Of a stretch of 48,901 nt of DNA, positions 8,119-15,289 are shown piece by piece. The notes under the pieces were generated by a model, which was not told where the DNA came from, searched no databases, and saw only the letters and a program-made list of their open reading frames with translations. The DNA comes from an uncultured Muribaculaceae bacterium (GTDB taxonomy: Bacteria > Bacteroidota > Bacteroidia > Bacteroidales > Muribaculaceae), in NCBI GenBank assembly GCA_910584545.1, contig CAJUBC010000011.1:1-48901 (forward strand), given 5' to 3'. Every line of letters begins with the position of its first letter. Position 1 is the first letter of the stretch. Made by a program: the position numbers and the translations under genes.

Positions 8119-9345
8119 CTATCTGGAGGCCGGGAGTTCGATACGGAATGTGGTGCCCTTCCCGATTTCGGAATCCTTCACGAAAATCCGGCCTCCGTGA
8201 TACTCCTCGATGATGCGTTTCACCAGCGTCAAGCCAAGTCCCCAGCCTCGTTTTTTTGTGGTATAACCGGGGTTGAAGATGGTCTTGAAATGCTTTCTGG
8301 GTATACCCTTGCCGGTGTCATGGACCTCGATCCACACGGTATTCCTGTCGCAACCGGTGGATATGTCGATGCGTCCGGCACCCTGCATGGCGTCGACGGC
8401 GTTCTTGGTAAGGTTCTCCATCACCCATTCGACCAGCGGACGGGAAAGACTCACGCCATGGTCGTCGTCGGAAAGATGCATCACGATCTCCACGCGCCCG
8501 GACACACGGTGACGCATATAGTCAAGCGAACGCGCCACAGTCTCGTTGATGTATTCGAGCTGCATCTCGGGGCGGGAACCGATCTTGGAGAATCTGTCGG
8601 CAATGGTCGACAGGCGTTTCACATCCTTGTCGATCTCATCGGTAATCTCCTTGTCGGTACCGGTGGAGGCGAGATATTCGCTCCATGCCATCAATGATGA
8701 TATGGGGGTGCCGAGCTGATGGGCGGTCTCTTTGGAGAGTCCGACCCATACACGGTTCTGTTCAGCCCGCTTGGTGTAGATTACGGCCATGTAGAGGATG
8801 AGCGCGAGGATGATCATCACGATCATCTGGATGTAGGGATAAAGGCTCAGGCTCCGGAGCACCCGGGAGTCCTCATAATAGATATACTGATGGACACCTC
8901 CGAGAAGCTCCACCTTGATGAAGTGATCGTTGTGGGATGCCGCCTTGGTGATGGACTCGCTGCCGCATGCCTTCCGCAGTCTCGCTTGGAGATATTCCCG
9001 GTTTCGTGGAGAAAGCTCCGAAAACAGAGACTTATCCGAATCGGCTTTGTCAGGGAGGTCGAAATTCCTGAACTCCGATATGTTCATGGTGGTGTCGCTT
9101 ATCAGCACCGGGATGGAATTGTTCTGAGAGATGATTCCGAGCAGGAACTCGAAGTCGGAGTCGATGTTGGCCTTGGCGAGGCGCTCGGTGGCCTGCGCCC
9201 AGATGTCCATCCTCTCGCGCTCCTGAATGCCGAGCTGCTTCACGAGATTGTTGGAAATGAGCAGGAATGCAATCACAGCGATGGCCGACACCGCTATGAG
9301 GATGAATTTCCCGGAGTTCTGGCGGTCTATCAGCGTGAATTTCAT
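8119..9345 (-). CDS. Membrane-bound sensor histidine kinase (orphan)
   Basis: A 408-residue kinase of two-component signalling in the inner membrane. A transmembrane segment lies at about residues 14-31, an extracytoplasmic sensor region runs to about 168, and a second segment covers about 170-190. The dimerisation/phosphoacceptor box is LSKETAHQLGTPISSLM with H209. The ATPase has the N box ENLTKNAVDAM, the G1 box DTGKGIP and the G2 motif RGWGLGLTLVK. I see no HAMP or PAS domain. No response regulator gene is near, so its partner is elsewhere. The start codon overlaps the stop codon of the upstream HAD gene (ATGA), and a good GGAGG ribosome site precedes it. The signal it senses cannot be read from the sequence. 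Confidence 0.93.
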   Translation of the reverse strand: MKFTLIDRQNSGKFILIAVSAIAVIAFLLISNNLVKQLGIQERERMDIWAQATERLAKANIDSDFEFLLGIISQNNSIPVLISDTTMNISEFRNFDLPDKADSDKSLFSELSPRNREYLQARLRKACGSESITKAASHNDHFIKVELLGGVHQYIYYEDSRVLRSLSLYPYIQMIVMIILALILYMAVIYTKRAEQNRVWVGLSKETAHQLGTPISSLMAWSEYLASTGTDKEITDEIDKDVKRLSTIADRFSKIGSRPEMQLEYINETVARSLDYMRHRVSGRVEIVMHLSDDDHGVSLSRPLVEWVMENLTKNAVDAMQGAGRIDISTGCDRNTVWIEVHDTGKGIPRKHFKTIFNPGYTTKKRGWGLGLTLVKRIIEEYHGGRIFVKDSEIGKGTTFRIELPASR

Positions 9346-10196
9346 CGTAAGACCTCCTCAGCCGGCACGCCGCTGCCGGCAATGTAGTTTGCCACCGCAT
9401 CGGAAACATTGGTACCGATTACCTCGTCAGCGGCGTCCCTGACCTCCTGCAGGGCATTCGCCACGGCCACGGCATGGTCTGCGGCTGCCATCATCGGCAG
9501 GTCATTGACGTTGTCTCCGAAAGCCACGATTCGGTCAGCTCCATACTCGGCGGCTACGGCCCTCATGGCCTCGGCCTTGGTGGCCTTGTCGGAGAACGCC
9601 TCGATAATGCCTGTCTCCTCCCCGAAGATGTCGTGATAGAACTGCGGGCGGATTCCCCGCACCTCGCGGATACGGGCATAGGCCTCCCTGGCTTTCCGGT
9701 CGGGCTGCATCCCGTAGAAGAGCACCACATGATCAAGGCGCTCAGGGAGGATTGAATTGCCGTCCTCCGGAATATGAAGCACCTTGAAGCGGTTACCCAC
9801 GCGTTCGTTTATGAAATTACGCTCGAGGTCGGATACCGGACCTATGTGATAGATATGTATCAGGTCATCCACCAGAGTGTACAGGAAAGTCGGGGTCCGG
9901 GTCTCGCGATATACCTTCACCAGATTCTCGGCAGCATCGGGATCCATGTAGATGACGCGGGAATAGCGGCGGGTATGGGAGTCCCAGAGGGCGGCACCGG
10001 TCATCACTATGGCGGGCAGCCGCAAGTCCACGCGTCCGAGAATGGGAGCGACTGTGGCGGGGGTGCGGGCTGTGGCCACTGTAAACAGCTTCCCGGCCGC
10101 GATCTCGCGGTTGAGGATTGTTACCGTATTATCGGAAAGTCGGGCATCAGGCTGGAGGAGAGTGCCGTCAAGGTCGCTTACATATAACGTAGCCAT
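9342..10196 (-). CDS. HAD-superfamily (Cof-type) phosphatase
   Basis: A 284-residue cytosolic hydrolase of the Cof/HAD-IIB group, which removes phosphate from small phosphorylated metabolites such as sugar phosphates or nucleotides. Motif I is VSDLDGTLL (D8 nucleophile, D10). Motif II is probably VATARTP. Motif IV is FGDNVNDLPMM with the paired acidic residues for magnesium. A cap domain lies between about residues 85 and 190. Its stop codon overlaps the start of the histidine kinase gene by 4 bp, so translation of the two is coupled; DUF4834 ends 3 bp upstream. The substrate cannot be predicted. Confidence 0.92.
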   Translation of the reverse strand: MATLYVSDLDGTLLQPDARLSDNTVTILNREIAAGKLFTVATARTPATVAPILGRVDLRLPAIVMTGAALWDSHTRRYSRVIYMDPDAAENLVKVYRETRTPTFLYTLVDDLIHIYHIGPVSDLERNFINERVGNRFKVLHIPEDGNSILPERLDHVVLFYGMQPDRKAREAYARIREVRGIRPQFYHDIFGEETGIIEAFSDKATKAEAMRAVAAEYGADRIVAFGDNVNDLPMMAAADHAVAVANALQEVRDAADEVIGTNVSDAVANYIAGSGVPAEEVLR

Positions 10197-10199
10197 AAC

Positions 10200-10604
10200 T
10201 TACTTCATTCTTTTGGTGCGGATTTCAGTATACTCGGCGTCAGATACCTGCTCCTCACGGTAAATACGTCTGGCGCGCCTTGAATCCTCCTCTTCGAGTA
10301 TGCTTTCGGACTCGAATTCGCGAATTTCGGTGAATTCCACATCTTCAGCCACATCCTTCATGATGGAGGCTGCGTCCTGAGAGGGAGCGCTGTGGCGCCG
10401 CCTTTCGGAATGCGGGCCCGGGTTGCCCCCTGACGAAGCCGCGTTATTCCTGCGCGCACGCCGGCGTTCCTCCTTACGGGAGGGCATACCGGCCATCCGG
10501 CGCATCATATCCTCGGCGCGGCCGGCCAAGTAGCGTCGGAGGAGGCGCACTATGTATGGCCACAAGAGGGCCACTATAAGCAGAAATATCAGAAATATCC
10601 CCAT
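10200..10604 (-). CDS. DUF4834-like small membrane protein
   Basis: A 134-residue protein with one N-terminal transmembrane helix (GIFLIFLLIVALLWPYIV). A very basic segment follows (RKEERRRARRNN), then an acidic tail with alternating charged residues (FTEIREFESES, YTEIRTKRMK). The pattern fits the DUF4834 family of Bacteroidetes, for which I know no defined function. It sits between pssA and the HAD gene on the same strand with short gaps, in an arrangement (psd, pssA, this gene) that I believe is common in Bacteroidales. The family assignment is from memory of the pattern. Confidence 0.75.
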   Translation of the reverse strand: MGIFLIFLLIVALLWPYIVRLLRRYLAGRAEDMMRRMAGMPSRKEERRRARRNNAASSGGNPGPHSERRRHSAPSQDAASIMKDVAEDVEFTEIREFESESILEEEDSRRARRIYREEQVSDAEYTEIRTKRMK

Positions 10605-10658
10605 TTATGTCGATTTTGAGAAAAGTGTTTTGATTCAATTCAAGCTGTTGATAAACAA

Positions 10659-11360
10659 CTATTTCTTCATGTCGAACAGACCATAGAGAAGATACGCCAC
10701 GATGAGCCAGAGCAAGCCGGAGACTCCCATACAGAGCACCATCACCGGAGCGGTGACGATCAGCAGCCAGCGCAGCTGGTTCCCTTTCCAACCCCAGGTC
10801 TTGAACTTGAGGGAGAAAAGGCGCACCGGCGATACCATCAGCCAGCTTTCCACAATCACGACCGCCGCGAAACAATACCAATCGGCAAGAAACCCCGTGC
10901 CTTCAAGACAGAGGGATGAATAGCCTATCCAGAAGATGGCGTTGGCGGGGATGGGAAGGCCTATGAACTCGGAGGTCTGGCGCGTATCTATGTTGAACCG
11001 GGCCAGCCGGAGAGCTCCGGCCACGGGGATAAGCAGGACGAGCCAACGCACCCACTCTGCGGAACCTACGGTCTCCAGGCAGTTGAACATTATCATCGCC
11101 GGGGCCACTCCAAAGCTGACGAGGTCGCAAAGCGAATCGAGCTCCTTGCCGAGATTCGAATAGGCATGCAGGGCGCGGGCGGCGAAGCCATCGAGGAAAT
11201 CCGCCACGGCAGCTATGCCGATGAAGATCCAGGCCCACGCGAAACCATCGAGACCCCACAGCGCTTCGCTACCGCTGAAGGCGCATATCACCGCCATCAC
11301 GCCCGAGGCGAGATTGAGGCAGGTGATACTGTTCGGTATGTTTCTTACTATTGCATTCAT
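10659..11360 (-). CDS. pssA: CDP-diacylglycerol--serine O-phosphatidyltransferase
   Basis: Integral membrane enzyme that makes phosphatidylserine from CDP-diacylglycerol and serine. The CDP-alcohol phosphotransferase signature is complete: DGFAARALHAYSNLGKELD then SLCD, with the metal-binding aspartates in their usual spacing. Several hydrophobic helices follow. I chose the ATG at 11360 (MNAIVRNIPN, 233 residues) because AAGGA lies just upstream. A TTG six codons earlier (11378) would overlap the psd stop codon by 4 bp and is the alternative. It is directly downstream of psd, which uses its product. Confidence 0.95.
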   Translation of the reverse strand: MNAIVRNIPNSITCLNLASGVMAVICAFSGSEALWGLDGFAWAWIFIGIAAVADFLDGFAARALHAYSNLGKELDSLCDLVSFGVAPAMIMFNCLETVGSAEWVRWLVLLIPVAGALRLARFNIDTRQTSEFIGLPIPANAIFWIGYSSLCLEGTGFLADWYCFAAVVIVESWLMVSPVRLFSLKFKTWGWKGNQLRWLLIVTAPVMVLCMGVSGLLWLIVAYLLYGLFDMKK

Positions 11361-11374
11361 GTCTGTTTCCTTTT

Positions 11375-12061
11375 TCAAGATTTTTCCTCCGGCTTCACGA
11401 TAGCCACCGGAGTGACTCCACCGCTGACCTTATCGCCGATTCTGACGAGAATCTCGGAATCGAGAGGCAGATAGAGGTCCACCCTGGAGCCGAACTTTAT
11501 GAATCCCAGATGGTCGTCGATGTCGGCGCGCTCGTTCTTGCATGCGTATGTCACAATCCTTTTGGCCATCGCTCCGGCAATCTGGCGCACGGTCAGCCGG
11601 CGGTCGTTGTCCATGCGGATTCCGATGGTGCATCGCTCGTTCTCGCTGCTCGCCTTCGGCAGGTATGCCGAGAGGAAGCGGCCGTTGTGATGGCGCACAT
11701 ACTCGACCGTTCCGTCGACAGGGAACCAGTTGGCATGGACATTGAGCGGCGACATGAACACCGAGAGCATCATGGCCTCGCAATGCAGGAATTCATCCTC
11801 CATCACGCGCTCTATGGCCACCACCTTGCCGTCGACCGAGCTGACCACATGGTTTTTGCGCTCGCCGCGATAGACGCGGTGAGGACAGCGGAAAAAGTTG
11901 AACACGAGCATATAGAGCGTCACCGCGATTGCGGTGACAGCAATCGGCACCACCACCGGACGCATGAACAGCCATACCGGCACGCCCAGCGCAAGCAGCA
12001 CTATACTGAGCATTATGAGCACGTTTGTGCCCTCTCTGTGAATTATCTTCATCTGATACAT
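11375..12061 (-). CDS. psd: Phosphatidylserine decarboxylase (archaeal-type, PSD-A)
   Basis: Converts phosphatidylserine to phosphatidylethanolamine with a pyruvoyl cofactor made by self-cleavage. The protein is 228 residues, the short PSD-A form. Two hydrophobic segments occupy residues 13-55. The core has SSVDGKV, MSPLNVHANWFPVDG, and near the end the self-processing motif IKFGSRVDL, cleaved between G191 and S192. Start: the ATG at 12061 is used; M4 is an alternative. It precedes pssA, so the last two steps of phosphatidylethanolamine synthesis share an mRNA driven by a promoter at 12094-12124. Confidence 0.96.
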   Translation of the reverse strand: MYQMKIIHREGTNVLIMLSIVLLALGVPVWLFMRPVVVPIAVTAIAVTLYMLVFNFFRCPHRVYRGERKNHVVSSVDGKVVAIERVMEDEFLHCEAMMLSVFMSPLNVHANWFPVDGTVEYVRHHNGRFLSAYLPKASSENERCTIGIRMDNDRRLTVRQIAGAMAKRIVTYACKNERADIDDHLGFIKFGSRVDLYLPLDSEILVRIGDKVSGGVTPVAIVKPEEKS

Positions 12062-12093
12062 TGCGGCACGAGGCCGGGTAGGGTCTTAATCCA

Positions 12094-12124
12094 CAAAGTT
12101 ACGAAATTCCTCCCGATCCGCAAA
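12094..12124 (-). promoter_or_regulatory. Promoter of psd-pssA
   Basis: Minus-strand TTTG (12121-12124), 19 bp spacer, TAACTTTG (12094-12101), about 33 bp upstream of psd. This is a full consensus match. Confidence 0.75.
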
Positions 12125-12132
12125 ATCTTTTT

Positions 12133-13578
12133 TCATTCCGGCTGATTTTCATCGCCGGGTTGCGGTGCCGAGGGATCGAACTGGTAGGCACCGAGCGACG
12201 GATATCCGAACGAAAGGCGGTCGAGGCCATCCATGTCCACGGCAGATTCGGGATCCACAAGTTCCGGACTGCCGGCCTCACGCACCGGAGAGTCCGCTTT
12301 CAGCCTGTAGTTGAAATAATATATCGGCCGGTCGGTAAGAAACATCGGATCGGTCTCCCAGAGGCAGTTGCGGAACCAGTCATCGTCGGAGCCGGTGGAT
12401 TTGAACGACACATAGTCGAAATAGACATCGGAACCGGTCAGATCGCCTGTATTGATGTCTCCGGAGAGTCCATATATTATGGAGTTGGAGAAACGGGCAT
12501 GCATCAGGGGCAGTCCGTTGTCGAGCGCATCCTCAGGAACGCAATGGCCCAGACTGAGCAGAGGGCCGTAGATTGCCGAGAAGAGATAATTGTTGGCGAT
12601 GGTACACTGATTGAAGGTATGGTCGCCGCCAACAAGGCGCACCACCGGACCGGCGGCTTCCGAGAAACAGACACCGTAGGCATCCACCCTCGCGTAGAGC
12701 GACTCGAGAACGGTGGACTGGGAATTGTGCAGCCAGGAGTTACGTAGAAACAGTTTGCTACGCGATGTATCGGCGCACGAATCCACGCGCAGTCCGTCGG
12801 TAGTGGAGCGCATGTCGACGTATTCCATGCGGTTGCCGAACGATTCCGGGGCAATCGTTATGCCGTGCCACTGGCCGGCGAGGATGTCGTAACCCACGTC
12901 GGGCAGCACGTTGTCGAGACGGTCTCCGCGCATATCGATCATCTTCCCAGGGGCGCCTACGGCCTCGAGGCTTCCCTTTACAAGGAGATGGGCGCCGTCA
13001 TGGAACAGCACCTTCGCGCCGGGGTCTATGCCGAGAGTGACCCCCTCGGGCACCGTAGCCTCGCCGAAGACCACGTACGGCAGTTCGGCGGTCAGTCTCT
13101 CCCCCTCGGCGAACTCATGGTCGCGGAGCCTGACCACATTCTGTCCGTATGCCTCCACGCGTACGCTCTGGGTGACGCCGTTGGTGACGAACTGGAGGTT
13201 ATCCTCGGTGAGTGCCGGCTCTTTCGACGCCGTCTCCGGGAGCCGGCATTCTATGAAGACATAGATGGAGTCCTTGGCGCGTATCTCCACGTCGCGGAAC
13301 TCCATGCCGCTCACACCGTCGACGTTTACGCGGAACTCGGTCTCCGGCCTGGCGAAGCGGATGGAGGAAATCACTATCCCTTTCGAGGCCCTGTTGGCCA
13401 CCACGAGCCTCGCGGTGGGTGTCTTCAGCCCTGTGAACACCGTGTCGAAATTGACCGTGTCGCGCGAGAACGTCAGCACGTCGGAAGACGACGTCGATAT
13501 GGCGTCGTTGATGCATCCCGAAGTGATTAAACCTATCAGAGCCGCTATAGTCAAAAGAATGTGTCGCATTTTTCCCAT
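12133..13578 (-). CDS. Right-handed beta-helix lipoprotein
   Basis: A 481-residue lipoprotein with lipobox LITSGC (C22; M4 is an alternative start). Residues about 35-125 look like an Ig-like/ASH domain (FDTVFTG, then IVISSIRFARPETEF). From about 165 the protein is a parallel beta-helix with short repeated strands (EATVPEGVTLGIDPGAKVLF, GSLEAVG, GITIAPES, FNQCTIANNY, FSNSIIYG). The C-terminus has SLGAYQF, often seen at the end of such domains, then an acidic tail. Beta-helix proteins commonly bind or cut polysaccharides, but no catalytic residues can be assigned. It is divergent from lpxB with a 53-bp gap and precedes psd on the same strand. Confidence 0.88.
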   Translation of the reverse strand: MGKMRHILLTIAALIGLITSGCINDAISTSSSDVLTFSRDTVNFDTVFTGLKTPTARLVVANRASKGIVISSIRFARPETEFRVNVDGVSGMEFRDVEIRAKDSIYVFIECRLPETASKEPALTEDNLQFVTNGVTQSVRVEAYGQNVVRLRDHEFAEGERLTAELPYVVFGEATVPEGVTLGIDPGAKVLFHDGAHLLVKGSLEAVGAPGKMIDMRGDRLDNVLPDVGYDILAGQWHGITIAPESFGNRMEYVDMRSTTDGLRVDSCADTSRSKLFLRNSWLHNSQSTVLESLYARVDAYGVCFSEAAGPVVRLVGGDHTFNQCTIANNYLFSAIYGPLLSLGHCVPEDALDNGLPLMHARFSNSIIYGLSGDINTGDLTGSDVYFDYVSFKSTGSDDDWFRNCLWETDPMFLTDRPIYYFNYRLKADSPVREAGSPELVDPESAVDMDGLDRLSFGYPSLGAYQFDPSAPQPGDENQPE

Positions 13579-13631
13579 ATAAGGAAAAACGCTCCATGGC
13601 CCTAAATATTTTAGACCTCAGTTGTAACGGC

Positions 13632-14765
13632 ATGAAATACGTATTGATAGCGGGCGAGGCCTCCGGGGATCTGCATGCCTCCAACCTTATAAAAGCCATA
13701 AAAGAGTATGATGGAGAAGCCGAGTTCCGCTTCTTCGGAGGAGACCTGATGGCCCGCGAGGCCCGCAGGAACCCCGACCTCCACTATTCGGAGATGAACG
13801 TGATGGGATTCAGCGAGGTGTTCCGCAAACTGCCCAAGCTTGCATCCAACCTGCGCAAAGCCCGCGCGTTGCTGCGGGAGTACCGTCCCGACGCACTCGT
13901 GCTCGTGGACTATCCCGGCTTCAACCTCACCTTGGCTCCATACGCCCATAAGCTCGGCATACCGGTACATTACTTCATATCGCCCAAGGTCTGGGCCTGG
14001 AAGGAATACCGCGTTCGGAAAATCAAGAAATATGTCGACCGGATGTATTCGATCCTCCCCTTCGAGGTCCAGTTCTATAAGAAGCATGGCTATAACGTGA
14101 CGTATGTGGGAAATCCGTCAGTCCAGGAGATAGCCCATACATTGGGGCATATCCCCCCTAAGAAACATTTCCTCGAGCGTCAGGGTCTTGACGGCGACAG
14201 GCCGATCATCGCGCTGCTTCCAGGCTCGCGGCGGGGTGAGATCCGCAACAACCTGCCGCTGATGATCGATGCCGCCAAGCGCTATCCGGAATTCCAGTAT
14301 GTGGTGGGTGCGGCGCCTTCCGTGCCGGAGAAATTCTACCGAGAGGTAGCGCAGGACCCGGGACTCAGGGTTGCCTTCGGATGCACACCTACCCTGCTGA
14401 AATATTCGCAGGCGGCCGTGGTCACATCCGGTACAGCCACGCTCGAGGCAGCGATAATCGGCACGCCGCAGGTGGTGGTGTACCGCGCCAACGGCATGAA
14501 GATATCGTATAAGATAATGGAGAAGCTGCTGAAGGTTAAATATGTATCGTTACCGAACCTTATCGTCGGCAACGCGGTAGTGCCCGAGCTATTGGTACAC
14601 CGCTGCACCGCCGACGCCATTTCGCGCGAACTGTCGCCGCTGCTGCAGCCCTCCCCGCGCCGCGACTGGCAGATCCAGGGATACCGCAACATGCAGCGCC
14701 GTCTCGGTACCTCGGTGGCCGCCGACTACGCCGCAGAACTCATCGCAGGCTCGCTCAGGAAATGA
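13632..14765 (+). CDS. lpxB: Lipid-A-disaccharide synthase
   Basis: GT19 glycosyltransferase that joins UDP-2,3-diacylglucosamine and lipid X in lipid A synthesis, acting at the inner membrane. I place the start at 13632 (MKYVLIAGEASGDLHASNL), the standard family start; an in-frame ATG 12 codons upstream is unlikely. The protein has 377 residues, with DYPGFNLTLA, SPKVWAWKEYRVRKIKKYVD, LPGSRRGEIRNNLP, and TSGTATLEA in the nucleotide-sugar site. A perfect 14-bp hairpin follows 17 bp after the stop. Confidence 0.97.
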   Translation: MKYVLIAGEASGDLHASNLIKAIKEYDGEAEFRFFGGDLMAREARRNPDLHYSEMNVMGFSEVFRKLPKLASNLRKARALLREYRPDALVLVDYPGFNLTLAPYAHKLGIPVHYFISPKVWAWKEYRVRKIKKYVDRMYSILPFEVQFYKKHGYNVTYVGNPSVQEIAHTLGHIPPKKHFLERQGLDGDRPIIALLPGSRRGEIRNNLPLMIDAAKRYPEFQYVVGAAPSVPEKFYREVAQDPGLRVAFGCTPTLLKYSQAAVVTSGTATLEAAIIGTPQVVVYRANGMKISYKIMEKLLKVKYVSLPNLIVGNAVVPELLVHRCTADAISRELSPLLQPSPRRDWQIQGYRNMQRRLGTSVAADYAAELIAGSLRK

Positions 14766-14782
14766 AGTTATAGTCCCTGTAC

Positions 14783-14813
14783 AGTCCCTGTGGGTTTGTA
14801 ACCCACAGGGACT
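14783..14813 (+). terminator. Perfect hairpin after lpxB; member of a repeated hairpin family
   Basis: AGTCCCTGTGGGTT pairs perfectly with AACCCACAGGGACT around TGT, followed by GATTTTATATAT. It probably ends lpxB transcripts. The core GGGTT-3 nt-AACCC is also the core of hairpins at 30903-30973. Confidence 0.7.
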
Positions 14814-15109
14814 GATTTTATATATAGCCGGGGATGAGACGAGAATCAATCGGGAACTGAATGTAATATTATTTAACTTTTGTAGACTAATATTTGCATA
14901 AATATTGCCGTTTTGACTTTGCTGCCGCATCGGACAGGACATTGCCGCATACATCGCAGAAACGATATAAGCCAATAAGACAACACAACTTAGACTACGA
15001 CATAAGCCAACAAGATACTTTTTTCATGACTTAATTTGTTTCAACGAGGCCTTAAATATACCTTGGAAACTTCATTGTCTAAATTTTGGGTTATATACAT
15101 TAGTAATTT
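14814..15109. other. Non-coding stretch, no gene recognised
   Basis: AT-rich DNA between lpxB and the GC-rich element upstream of rel. I found no convincing open reading frame, tRNA or full promoter; only partial matches to the -7 box occur. Confidence 0.5.
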
Positions 15110-15217
15110 CTATCGTCCGCCAAGACCGACGGAACGCGGCGCGCCGCGCAAGACGCGCACGCGGTTGGCCTGAAGCGGGAAAGGGTCCGGAACATCGTGA
15201 GATGGTCCGGCTTTTTT
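15110..15217 (+). ncRNA. Candidate structured RNA ending in a strong terminator
   Basis: An abrupt GC-rich block in AT-rich surroundings. It contains the palindrome GCGGCGCGCCGC and distant pairing of CCAAGACCG with CGGTTGG. It ends in CCGGAACATC-GTGA-GATGGTCCGG (15187-15210; one mismatch, GNRA-type loop) followed by CTTTTTTATTTTT. The terminator has no gene upstream other than lpxB, which has its own hairpin 370 bp earlier, so a separate short transcript is plausible. I could not find a full promoter for it, and it does not match 4.5S, tmRNA or RNase P motifs that I know. Confidence 0.35.
15187..15217 (+). terminator. Rho-independent terminator upstream of rel promoter
   Basis: Ten-base-pair stem with one mismatch, GTGA tetraloop, then C and a run of T. 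It insulates rel, whose promoter begins 19 bp later. Confidence 0.8.
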
Positions 15218-15235
15218 ATTTTTCACCGCTAATAT

Positions 15236-15266
15236 TTTGATACTTTGAGACAATTTTTTAATTTTG
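15236..15266 (+). promoter_or_regulatory. Promoter of rel operon
   Basis: TTTG (15236-15239), 19 bp spacer, TAATTTTG (15259-15266), 23 bp before the rel start codon. Full consensus match. Confidence 0.75.
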
Positions 15267-15289
15267 TAGATTCCGATAAAGTTCAACGC

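Noticed and set aside
15110..15217. Small signal recognition particle RNA
   Set aside because: The conserved apical loop motif (around GGAAGGNAGCAGCC) is not present.
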